Shown here one piece after another: positions 34,843-44,670 of a stretch of 64,000 nucleotides of DNA (its first letter is position 1; each line of letters begins with the position of its first letter). The notes beneath the pieces are model-generated. The model worked only from the letters and a program-made list of their open reading frames with translations. It was not told the origin of the DNA and ran no database searches. Origin of the DNA: Trichobilharzia regenti (taxonomy: Eukaryota > Platyhelminthes > Trematoda > Strigeidida > Schistosomatidae). The stretch is taken from NCBI GenBank assembly GCA_944472135.2, contig OX235265.1:52773112-52837111 (forward strand), given 5' to 3'. Position numbers and translations under genes: made by a program.

Positions 34843-36804
34843 TAGGTTGGAAAATCGTCGCAGAGTTCATTTGCTGACTTCCCTCCATCAGCTATATCCT
34901 CAAATCTGAACGGTAATACGCTCATGTCATTGTATCGTAGAACATAGATGACGAACAAACACACGACGTATCTGGTCAACCAAGCGTAGGCACAGAGTAA
35001 TTTACACCAAAGATAATAACATTCAAATAGTAACTTGAAACTAGAAATGCCTTTATTCATGCAAGTCAATTTAACAATTACTCTCTCGTTTACACTTGGC
35101 TTATCCTCACTAAACTGAGCAATATCTTTCGTCTTTTCAAATGCACCAATACTATCAAAATCATTGCACAAGATACTTGAGTTCATGGGCGCCCTTCTCA
35201 TTATAGATGACAACACCAACGACGACTGATTGATACCAGTTGATCAACTTAGCGGTGGATCAGAAGCTGTTGTGGTTCGGCTTTCAGAAATTTGTCTACC
35301 TGCAAGACCACCACCACTGCTGTCTTTTACTATCAGCTCCGGTTTAGCACTAGCTTCTGATGACAGGTGGGCTACACGCCGATCAATTGCACTGACGGTT
35401 TGACAAGTATGCATGCCTTCTGCAACTGCATCTGCATTTAATTCTTCTTCACGTTCAAGTTGTACAGAACCATTTTTCAACTCAGCAGTAGTAGGCATTC
35501 CCTCCATTTCATCATGATCAACCAAAGACAAATGTTAAGTATCATGATCATTATTGAATATTCAATTTATCATCATCTATCTGGTCGACTTCATCAATTT
35601 CAAACTCTTTAATAACAGAAGTAGACAATTTTGGTTCCTCCTCACAAATCATTAAAGGTTTTATATCTTCACTCTGACTAGTAATACCTTGTAAACTTGT
35701 GGGGTCAGAACTGTACTCTGAAGCAGTAAATCTATTCTGTGACACTATTCAACAATGGCTTACCAGTTGCAACTACAAACTTCTTGACCACACCGTTATC
35801 GTCATACAATTCGGAATCAGGCCTGGAGTTTACACTTAGCTTATCACTGAACTTGCTCACTGGTTCACAGTTCACCTTTGTATGCACCACTTGCAAACGT
35901 GTAAAACACAACCGTGTTTCCCTTGCAGCTTGCAACTTATCTGTTGAGGATGTACTACGAAAACTGTTAGACTCACTAGGTCTATATGCATTACTAGACA
36001 TCATGGAGCCTTCTCGATATCCACCTCTCTGAGGCCTACTCGTCATCAATGATTGCATTTTGCTCTCAGACTGCTCTATTCAAGGAGTGAGATATAATAG
36101 ACTGGCGAATTTGCTCATCGATTGATTGACACTATCTTTTACTAGTTTCAGGATATCCTCAAATTTTGGCTCGATACCCTCATCCTCTATACGGGAGCTT
36201 ATCTTCACCCACTTCCTTTGCAGTCGAGTAGGTAGGCGTCTTGCTATTACTTCTAGTATAAAACTCGAGTTGAGGTCACTCATGCGATTCATCGAAATCA
36301 TTGCATTCTTTTAAATTAGCAAATTATCTTGAAACTCAGTAAGTGCCTAGGAGTCATCCTGTAATTGACCACCATTACCCTTAACAGCCTCGAATAATTT
36401 CCCTACAATCATCGAAGGTCTTCCAAACCTTTGACGTAGTATGCTCATAGCCTCGTAGTAGCCCTCTTTTGGCTTCATAAACTTACAGCACTGTATAGCT
36501 CTTGAAGCATCTCCAGTGCAATACCTCATCATATACATTAACTTCATTTCATGAGTTAATAAAAACCACTCAACATGATTTCGAATTCCCTTACAAACTG
36601 TGAGTTATCAGCTGGGTTTCCGTCGAAACACCGTGGTTCAAATTTAGGGAGTTTGATGTTCCTATTATCCCTGAACGGCGAAACAGTAACATCAACCATG
36701 TCATGTTGAACATCAGACACATCGTTACAAGTAACAGACAAGTCACCATGACTTACTTTCCTGTTTGCATCCAAGACGCTCTGTTCCTTCTTTGACCCAG
36801 GCAT
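34842..36804 (-). pseudogene. Broken gag and downstream frames of element C
   Basis: It starts at the ATG at 36804 with 'MPGSKKEQSVLDANRKV'. Frames follow in the same order, with the same stops, as in A and D: 36556-36804, 36347-36547, 36080-36301, 35732-36058, 35551-35745, 35244-35531 and 34842-35219. The BEL-type gag motifs ('FGRPSMIVG', 'IARRLPTRLQ') are intact. There is no E insertion, so this copy preserves the pre-insertion sequence around 35950. No polymerase or integrase is present. Confidence 0.75.
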
Positions 36805-37307
36805 TGTTGAACTTGACCCAATTCCAAAAACGTTCCAGATATTGATTGTTCAAAGAGGACTTGACCGGCACCAGGAAAGATGAACGGTATCTATCCAATG
36901 TTACCAACGATACAAACCCGTCGAAAACTGACTTCTCCGTCAGAAACTGTCAGGCGCATCTCGTAAACCGTTAAAGCCCAGCTCTTGCTACGCTGAGACT
37001 CACACCGTTCCTTGAAGTTTCTCAGAAACGCTTAGCAATAACGGACGCAAAACCAAAACACCGATTGGCTACTCCAGGATTCTTTATTGTTACACCAACA
37101 TATAAAAATAATGTTTTAACTAGGATCTGTGAACAAATATTACAATAATAAATCACAATATTACTTCTGATGATTTACTGCTGACTTCTTTCTGAACAGC
37201 GATCGATTAGACGATGACTGTCGTATTGATGTCTCCGCGAAAATTGGGGAAGTTGGTTCTGAGCAAACAACCATGAATTGATCGTTCAATCTTCAACTGC
37301 ATTGACA

Positions 37308-38447
37308 GCTGCCATATTGGATAACATGTTCTTTGCCATCCCCACCGATTTCAGATAACACAGCTCCGATGAATATGTGACTAGCGTCCGTGTCCAAGAT
37401 GTTGTTAACAGCCGTTGGTGATGTATCCGGGAATGCTAAATTTGGCGCCGTGCCTAATGTATGTTTCAGCTGTTGAAAAGGACGGTCACAATCCTCTTTC
37501 CATACGAAGGGAACAATTTTTTAGTCAAACTCGTTAGAGGGCTAGCGATCTCTGAGTAATTTCTCACGAACCGGCGGTAATAAGAGGCCAACCCTAGAAA
37601 ACTGTGTAACTCATTCACGGATTTAGTTACGGGCCACTCTTTGACCGCTGCAACTTTTTCAGGATCTCTATGAACGCCCCGTGCACTGACAACATGCCCC
37701 AAGAAAGTGACTTCGGTTCGGAATAAACGGCATTTAGTGGGTTGAACTTTGAGTCCCACCTCCTTCAAACGTTCCAAGACAAACCGCAGTCGCTCAAGGT
37801 GTTCTTCGATGGTGTGACTGAACACGATAATATCATCTAAATATACGAGGCACACCTGTGGGACTAATCCTTTAATTACTGTGTGCATCAGTCGTTGAAA
37901 CGTGGCTGATGCATTACTTAACCCGAAAGGCATTGTCTGGAATTCATATAAACCGGTGGGTATAGTAAAAGCAGTTTTGTGCCGATCACGAGGGTGGACT
38001 TCCACCTGCCAATATCCAGAAGCTAAATCAAGGGTGGAAAACCAGACGGCACCTGATAATGCTTCTAATGTGTCATCTATTCTAGGCAATGGATAAGCAT
38101 CTTTTCGGGTCACTGCGTTTAATTTTCTGTAATCAACGCACAAGCGCAGGGTGCCGTTTTTCTTCTTAACTAATACTATAGGCGAAGCCCACGGTGAGTT
38201 CGACGGCGCAATTATCTTTTTCTGTAGCATTTCATCAATCATGCTTTCCAGTTGCGGACGAAACTTAGCTGGGACTCGGCGAGGTGTTTGCCGTATTGGA
38301 GCACAACTACCGGTCTCAATAGTGTGTTGGATAGCTGTGGTTCTTCCCAGGTCAGTCGAGGACCAAGATACGACCTCCGAAAACTCAGAAATTGACCGAT
38401 GTACCGCCTCTTTGTGCTCTCGCGGGACCTGTGTTAGCATACATGAT
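37308..38447 (-). pseudogene. Gypsy reverse transcriptase, duplicated fragment J2
   Basis: One open frame (38440 to 37466) encodes a nearly complete Gypsy reverse transcriptase. It includes 'KKNGTLRLCVDYRKLN', 'LDLASGYWQ' (Asp138), 'MPFGLSNASATFQRLM', 'YLDD' at residues 200-203 and 'FLGHVVSARGV'. A frameshift after 'LTSLTKK' moves the connection to RNase H ('DTDASHIFIGAVLSEIGGDG') into another frame. The identical frameshift is present in J3 (near 43960). Its upstream end (38447) is joined without any Gypsy LTR or gag to BEL gag DNA, which marks a tandem-duplication junction. The palm motifs are intact but the frame is not a complete gene. Confidence 0.9.
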
Positions 38448-39175
38448 TTCGAATTCCCTTACAAACTGTGAGTTATCAGCTGGGTTTCCGTCGAAACACC
38501 GTGGTTCAAATTTAGGGAGTTTGATGTTCCTATTATCCCTGAACGGCGAAACAGTAACATCAACCATGTCATGTTGAACATCAGACACATCGTTACAAGT
38601 AACAGACAAGTCACCATGACTTACTTTCCTGTTTGCATCCAAGACGCTCTGTTCCTTCTTTGACCCAGGCATTGTTGAACTTGACCCAATTCCAAAAACG
38701 TTCCAGATATTGATTGTTCAAAGAGGACTTGACCGGCACCAGGAAAGATGAACGGTATCTATCCAATGTTACCAACGATACAAACCCGTCGAAAACTGAC
38801 TTCTCCGTCAGAAACTGTCAGGCGCATCTCGTAAACCGTTAAAGCCCAGCTCTTGCTACGCTGAGACTCACACCGTTCCTTGAAGTTTCTCAGAAACGCT
38901 TAGCAATAACGGACGCAAAACCAAAACACCGATTGGCTACTCCAGGATTCTTTATTGTTACACCAACATATAAAAATAATGTTTTAACTAGGATATGTGA
39001 ACAAATATTACAATAATAAATCACAATATTACTTCTGATGATTTACTGCTGACTTCTTTCTGAACAGCGATCGATTAGACGATGACTGTCGTATTGATGC
39101 CTCCGCAAAAATTGGGGAAGTTGGTTTTGAGCAAACAACCATGAATCGATCGTTCAATCGTCAGCTACATTGACA
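38448..39175 (-). mobile_element. BEL 5' end (LTR, leader and gag start), hybrid LTR at the inversion breakpoint
   Basis: It holds LTR 38816-39175, the leader, and a gag start with ATG at 38672, cut at 'REFEIM' where J2 begins. From the leader to position 38994 it matches the 5' LTR region of C essentially perfectly. From 38995 to 39175 it carries different bases throughout. The mirror pattern is seen in the LTR at 44165, so this LTR is a recombinant. Minus-strand host sequence preceding it ends AGTGG (39176-39180 on plus reads CCACT), the target duplication of element D. Confidence 0.85.
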
Positions 39176-39966
39176 CCACTATTGGTAATCAAAATCATTG
39201 CAGTTTTACGTTTACAGTGTCAGACTTTTATACCGTGTATAGATTAATAATAATAGAGCTAACTAGTTTTAATTCTCGTATTCAGGACAAAGTGTGTGTA
39301 TATTATTATACACTGAATAATTGCACCAAATGTATCAGTGAGGAGAATTAAACGAGTTATTGCCTTCTCAAATGCACTGCACTTGCAGCAATCACGAGGA
39401 CCACCTACGTTTGTTAGCCTAGCAGCAGCTAAGTACACAATGGCACAATATTAATAGAGGTGTCTTTTATACAGTGAAATCACATAGCCCATATTATACT
39501 GCGCCAATCAGTGTAAATATATATTAAATCCACTTAGAGATAACCTTTCAACTTACCATTATTCCTATTCAAAAACACATACGGTGAAAGACACATCTAC
39601 ATCATAACTTCTGTTTCCACAGGGGGTTCTGTTGGTATTTGTAGGTGATTCCCATGTATTGATAGCATTCTTTTGCCAAATAGTACTGTTCTTCACACGA
39701 AAATAGCCACATTTAGACGTGGTCTTCATTGAATGATATTATGTCGAAAGCTGCAGCTTCTACAAGAAGTAAACTGTTTGTGTAGACGACACTACTCTCC
39801 AACTACCTCATCTTTTTCATTATACCGATGTTTTAACTCGTTCAGCATGAAGAACTAATCATTACAACCCATACGCTTAGAGTGTATCGCAGTTAGATTA
39901 CATGACGCGGACACCAACATAACTAGCCAGGAAATGAGAATTCCTATCGATTCAGAAACCATAAAC
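39176..39966 (-). repeat. S2, inverted segment
   Basis: Read on the minus strand it corresponds to about 20890-21704 of S1. Both have 'tgccaaaagaatgctatc'-like and 'tgggttgtaatgatt'-like blocks at lower identity, ending 'accaatagtgg' against 'accagtagtgg'. Its orientation is opposite to the rest of S2 (48131 onward), as expected if 39176-44164 was flipped. Confidence 0.75.
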
Positions 39967-41395
39967 AAATGCTGAAATTTTGTTGGTTCAGTGTTAATAT
40001 CTTTTTATAATATATGTAGACAGGTTACTTTGCAATGTCAAATGTTTACTATATATAAGACTGTCATGATAATTTAGTACACTTAGTCCTGCCAACCGAC
40101 CTTACCTTCAGTTCATACTACCTACATTGATCCCTAACTATATTGTTCTGCTGAATCTTGCTCCACTATTCACAAAATCTATTCTTTTTATTCTTTAAGG
40201 TTTTAACTTCTTGTAAAGTAATCTGTTCATCAGGACGCATGCATACATATATGATGTGTTCATAAAGATGTACGCGGAGACCTATTGGAAGTACTCATTA
40301 AGAAAGCTAGGGAGATGGAATATGAGGTACGAACATGTCTGGTACCAAGCAATATATTTGCGGTAGTCATAATAATCATAGTCTCAGAGCTTAACATCAA
40401 AAAAGGAGGAAGGGTGGCGTTAGCTGATCAGTAGATATGGTGGGGGTCACTAAGGTGAATCGCCCCATTCTGCAGGAACAGCAATATACAAATTAAAGGC
40501 TCGAGATATTTCTGATTTTTATGAGGGCTTAGATCTTTATCTTGCAAAAGATAATAATGAACGCCTTGACAGATCATGCTTCTGCCTTTAAATATATACC
40601 ATTCGCTCAGCCTATTGTTGAGATGCGACCACGCGGGATCTGCACAGATTTATGGGGCATCTTATAAACTAACTTACTGTCCATTGTCTGATCTTTAAAT
40701 ACCACTTCACAATGTCTTATCTCATTCATTTTCCAATAACGTCTTTACTTGATCCTCATTATATCCCATTAAACCTAACATTTTACAGCTCTTTATGACT
40801 TATTATATTCCTACTCTCTGAAGGGTACGGTTGTACACTAAATGCACAAAAAGGTATAACACAAAAACAACTGGCACAACTGAGGATAAATGTATTAAAA
40901 CCAAAAGTGGACATCATGATAGTACGAGATATACGTGTAGCATTATACATTGCAAATGAACGTTGTCAGCCTAGGGAGTTTTCTTTATTAATGCATTTAT
41001 TAATGATACTTGCACTAACCTATTTCATTACAATTTAATGATTCACCTCAGCACTTTTACTTTTCTAAAACAGCTTTGAATCCCTTGTAAACGTTGTACT
41101 TACCTCAATTTTGGTTGGTTATCGTATGCCGACAACCACGGGATGAAAACGAAACGAAGTAGATTTTCCCGCTCAACCTGGAGGACAATTGTACAATTCA
41201 ACAACTATACAGCCTAGTTCAGACAATGTGTATTTATATATATATCAAATATTTAACTGTTGAAACATTATTAACTTGTAGACAATCTACGATTTGATAT
41301 TGTATCATACTTGATCGTGCCTGTAAAAATGGTATGCATTTTCATTTAAATTTATATGTTTATATGAGAATATACATTATTATTATACGAAAATT
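39967..41395 (+). mobile_element. Mobile unit E, copy 3 (full, decayed)
   Basis: Direct-orientation relative of copy 1 over its whole length, from 'aaatgctgaaattttgttgg' to the ATT run. The peptide frame on the minus strand is ruined by small deletions around 40790-40880. It sits in the inverted part of S2, and the matching site in S1 near 20880 is empty. It therefore inserted before the inversion. Confidence 0.8.
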
Positions 41396-41449
41396 TTATT
41401 GAAAATTGATGGCAAAAAATTCACCGAGCGAAATTTAACCAACATGCCG
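41396..41449 (-). repeat. S2 remnant beside Gypsy J, with target duplication
   Basis: Reversed, this 54-bp stretch matches S1 at about 20825-20880 ('ttgccatcaattttcaataa' against 'ttgccaataatttttaataa'). Its last five bases, TGCCG (41445-41449), are the target duplication of J; the partner copy is at 31398-31402. Confidence 0.8.
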
Positions 41450-41625
41450 TGTAATAATTCGAACTCAAAAGCAGGCGTAAATTTAAAAACTGGTGGCTGC
41501 TGAATAGTAAAGGCCTAGCTCTTTGTTTGTAAATATATACATCTTTTGGACTTCCCTGTCGCGTTCTGCTTCTCAACTCACGCGGTGTGCTTGATATCTG
41601 ATATTGTCTGTGTTGTTCTATTATA
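41450..41625 (+). repeat. 5' LTR of Gypsy element J
   Basis: 176 bp, TGTAATAATTC to CTATTATA. It is preceded by TGCCG and is very similar to the 3' LTR at 31403-31578. Confidence 0.9.
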
Positions 41626-41740
41626 GAACATGGCGAGCCGGCCCAACTCGCGTAAACTAAAGCGCGAAGTGAAGGACTCTGAATCTCCTGCTAATGCTAA
41701 CACCTGCGACCCGTAAAATGGTAACAGAGCGCCACTGGTA

Positions 41741-43260
41741 ATGTCATCAACCTCACCGACAACGTCGACGTCCACGCCTGCCCCAGATATGATTCAAGCA
41801 ATGGTCGCAGCGTTCAGAATAGCATTGATGACGTCAGATACACTTTCATCCTCCTCCAGCAATAAACCTCAAGTTAAATTCCCTGCACCAGAAAAGTTTG
41901 TCCCAGGGGAATCATTCACATTGTGGGAGGAGCAGTGCCGTCGCTACATACAACAATTTGATGAGAACAAAGAGCTAGTGCTATCATCTGTTTACTGTAG
42001 ATACCTGCGTTGAAACGCCTCAAGCTAGCTGGCGTTGACACAGAACAGACGATGGAAGTGGAGGAGCTATTTGCAGCGATGCGTCGAGCATTTGCGCCGC
42101 ATACCCATGTTCTTGGGCAGCGGGCTGCTTTTCACGCATGTGTCCAACAGAGCGGCGAAAGTACAGAGGAATTCCTCTGGCGACTTCAAGAGTTAGCTCC
42201 AGTGGCTTTTGAAGGAGACTCCGCAACCGAAATCAGCTCCCGTATTCTCCACCAATTCGAAGAAGGGTTGTTGCACGACGAAGTACGAGAAAGGGTCATC
42301 GAAAGCAACCCTACATCGCCCGTGGAGGCTCTACAGGTTGCCAAACAGAAGGAAGCTCTAATTAAGCTTCGTAAGAATCGGCGACCAACAGAAGGACCCT
42401 ATACTCAGTCACAGTATCAAGAATCGAGGACGCCTCGTGAGCATCGTACGAAACCACATCTTGAGTGGAGGTCCCGATCTTCCTCGAAAGCAAGACAAAT
42501 TCCAAACCAACCACGTCCAAGGGCGGGATGGATAAACTCTCGCCTCCCAGAAGAGATTGGTGAGTCTCCCTCTTTTTTACCTAATGTCATGCAATTATCA
42601 GACGAGCCATATGTAGCTAAGCAACTGCCCACTGTTTTAGTTAAGTTTCATGACAGAACTCTCGTTGGTTTGGTAGACACAGGTGCAGCTCGCACATTGT
42701 TGTCCAGCAAATATTGTAATGCTATGGCCAAAACTGCCACACCCCACCTAAACATCCAAACGGCAAATGGGTCTCGCATGAAAGTGGCTGGCGAGCTGTT
42801 AGTATTGTGGGAAGGTAAACATGGTCGTATGTGGCATCCGTGTTTGGTAGTTTACGGATTGTCATGGGATTTGATAATAGGTTATGACCTTCTACGCAGT
42901 TGCAACGCGTCAATTGATATTGAATCCCAAACGCTCACCCTTCTAGGTTCTACATTACTATTTGGAGCAGATATTTGTAATACCTGTTTACAGCTGAGTG
43001 TGAATGCAATTGATACCGCCCTGATGGAAAGTATGCTAACACAGGTCCCGCGAGAGCACAAAGAGGCGGTACATCGGTTAATTTCCGAGTTTTCGGAGGT
43101 CGTATCTTGGTCCTCGACTGACCTGGGAAGAACCACAGCTATCCAACACACTATTGAGACCGGTAGTTGTGCTCCAATACGGCAAACACCTCGCCGAGTC
43201 CCAGCTAAGTTTCGTCCGCAACTGGAAAGCATGATTGATGAAATGCTACAGAAAAAATAA
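41741..43260 (+). pseudogene. Gypsy J gag-protease (frameshifted)
   Basis: The N-terminal gag frame starts at the ATG at 41741 and stops at 42011 after 'VYCRYLR'. The next frame (42010-43260) continues as a Gypsy capsid: 'RRAFAPHTHVLGQRAAFHAC', then 'ESTEEFLWRLQELA' and 'FEEGLLHDEVRERVI'. No CCHC zinc knuckle is visible where one would be expected (residues 120-200, basic and Arg-rich). A retroviral-type protease follows with 'LVDTGAARTLL' at residues 221-231 (Asp223) and 'WDLIIGYDLL'. The frame ends at 43260 by a one-base deletion in an A-run ('cagaaaaaataa'). J2 has the intact longer A-G run at this place. J3 therefore gained that lesion after the duplication. Confidence 0.85.
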
Positions 43261-44164
43261 TTGCGCCGTCGAACTCACCGTGGGCTTCGCCTATAGTATT
43301 AGTTAAGAAGAAAAACGGCACCCTGCGCTTGTGCGTTGATTACAGAAAATTAAACGCAGTGACCCGAAAAGATGCTTACCCATTGCCTAGAATAGATGAG
43401 ACGTTAGAAGCATTATCAGGTGCCGTCTGGTTTTCCACCCTTGATTTAGCTTCTGGATATTGGCAGGTGGAAGTCCACCCTCGTGATCGGCACAAAACTG
43501 CTTTTACTATACCCACCGGTTTATATGAATTCCAGACCATGCCTTTCGGGTTAAGTAATGCACCAGCCACGTTTCAACGACTGATGCACACAGTACTTAA
43601 AGGATTAGTCCCACAGGTGTGCCTCGTATATTTAGATGATATTATCGTGTTCAGTCACACCATCGAAGAACACCTTGAGCGACTGCGGATTGTCTTGGAA
43701 CGTTTGAAGGAGGTGGGACTCAAAGTTCAACCCACTAAATGCCGTTTATTCCGAACCGAAGTCACTTTCTTGGGGCATGTTGTCAGTGCACAGGGCGTTC
43801 ATAGCGATCCTGAAAAAGTTGCAGCAGTCAAAGAGTGGCCCGTACCTAAATCCGTGAATGAGTTACACAGTTTTCTAGGGTTGGCCTCTTATTACCGCCG
43901 GTTCGTGAGAAATTACTCAGAGATCGCTAGCCCTCTAACGAGTTTGACTAAAAAATTGTTCCCTTCGTATGGAAAGAGGATTGTGACCGTCCTTTTCAAC
44001 AGCTGAAACATACATTAGGCACGGCGCCAAATTTAGCATTCCCGGATACATCACCAACGGCTGTTAACAACATCTTGGACACGGACGCTAGTCACATATT
44101 CATCGGAGCTGTGTTATCTGAAATCGGTGGGGATGGCAAAGAACATGTTATCCAATATGGCAGC
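43259..44164 (+). pseudogene. Gypsy J reverse transcriptase and RNase H start (J3)
   Basis: It carries 'LRLCVDYRKLNAVTRKDAYP', 'LDLASGYWQVEV', 'MPFGLSNAPATFQRL', 'VYLDDIIVF' and 'FLGHVVSAQGVHSD'. The frame stops at 44006 after the same frameshift found in J2. The following DNA still reads 'DTDASHIFIGAVLSEI' in another frame before the BEL LTR begins at 44165. Palm motifs are intact, but the gene is split into at least three frames and two genomic places. Confidence 0.9.
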
Positions 44165-44525
44165 TGTCAATGCAGTTGAAGATTGAACGATCAATTCATG
44201 GTTGTTTGCTCAGAACCAACTTCCCCAATTTTCGCGGAGACATCAATACGACAGTCATCGTCTAATCGATCGCTGTTCAGAAAGAAGTCAGCAGTAAATC
44301 ATCAGAAGTAATATTGTGATTTATTATTGTAATATTTGTTCACAGATCCTAGTTAAAACATTATTTTTATATGTTGGTGTAACAATAAAGAATCCTGGAG
44401 TAGCCAATCGGTGTTTTGGTTTATTCGTCCGTTATTACTAGGCGTTTCTCAAAAACTGCAAGGAACAGCGTGAGTCCCAGCGTAGCAAGAGCTGGGCATT
44501 GACGGTTTACAAGACGCGGCTGAGA
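44165..44525 (+). repeat. 5' LTR at the right inversion breakpoint (hybrid)
   Basis: From 44165 to about 44421 it matches the 5' LTR of C, including C-specific bases. Beyond about 44422 it has its own bases ('attcgtccgttattacta' against 'gcgtccgttattgcta') and its own leader. It ends TGAGA in place of TGACA. The Gypsy bases GCAGC precede it, that is, C's target site, not D's. Confidence 0.85.
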
Positions 44526-44670
44526 GTTTCTGACGGTAGAAAAAGATTCAGGCGGATTCAGACAGTTGGTGAGAGTTAGGATAGCCACCGTGCGATTTTC
44601 CTGGTGCCGGTCAAGTCCTCTTTGAACAATCAATATCTGGAACGTTTTTGGAATTGGGTCAAGTTCAACA

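Larger units (their letters stand above)
33345..37307 (-). mobile_element. BEL/Pao-like element C, inserted in the RNase H of Gypsy J
   Basis: The LTRs are 33345-33710 (3', 366 bp) and 36948-37307 (5', 360 bp). The total of 3963 bp is nearly identical inside to element D. Flanks on the minus strand are GCAGC (37308-37312) and GCAGG (33340-33344), a 4-of-5 target duplication. On its right the Gypsy frame ends '...EHVIQYGS' and on its left the same domain resumes, so the insertion point is within J's RNase H. The two LTRs differ strongly from each other, whereas the interior matches D almost completely. Confidence 0.9.
41450..44164 (+). mobile_element. Gypsy element J, 5' part (5' LTR, gag, protease, reverse transcriptase)
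   Basis: 5' LTR 41450-41625, then 'gaacatggcgagccggccca' as a probable primer-binding region, gag, protease, reverse transcriptase and the first part of RNase H. It is cut at 44164 ('atatggcagc') by a BEL LTR. The cut site is the same as at 37308, so it is one insertion seen twice after duplication. Orientation is opposite to the 3' part at 31403-33344 because of the inversion. Confidence 0.9.
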
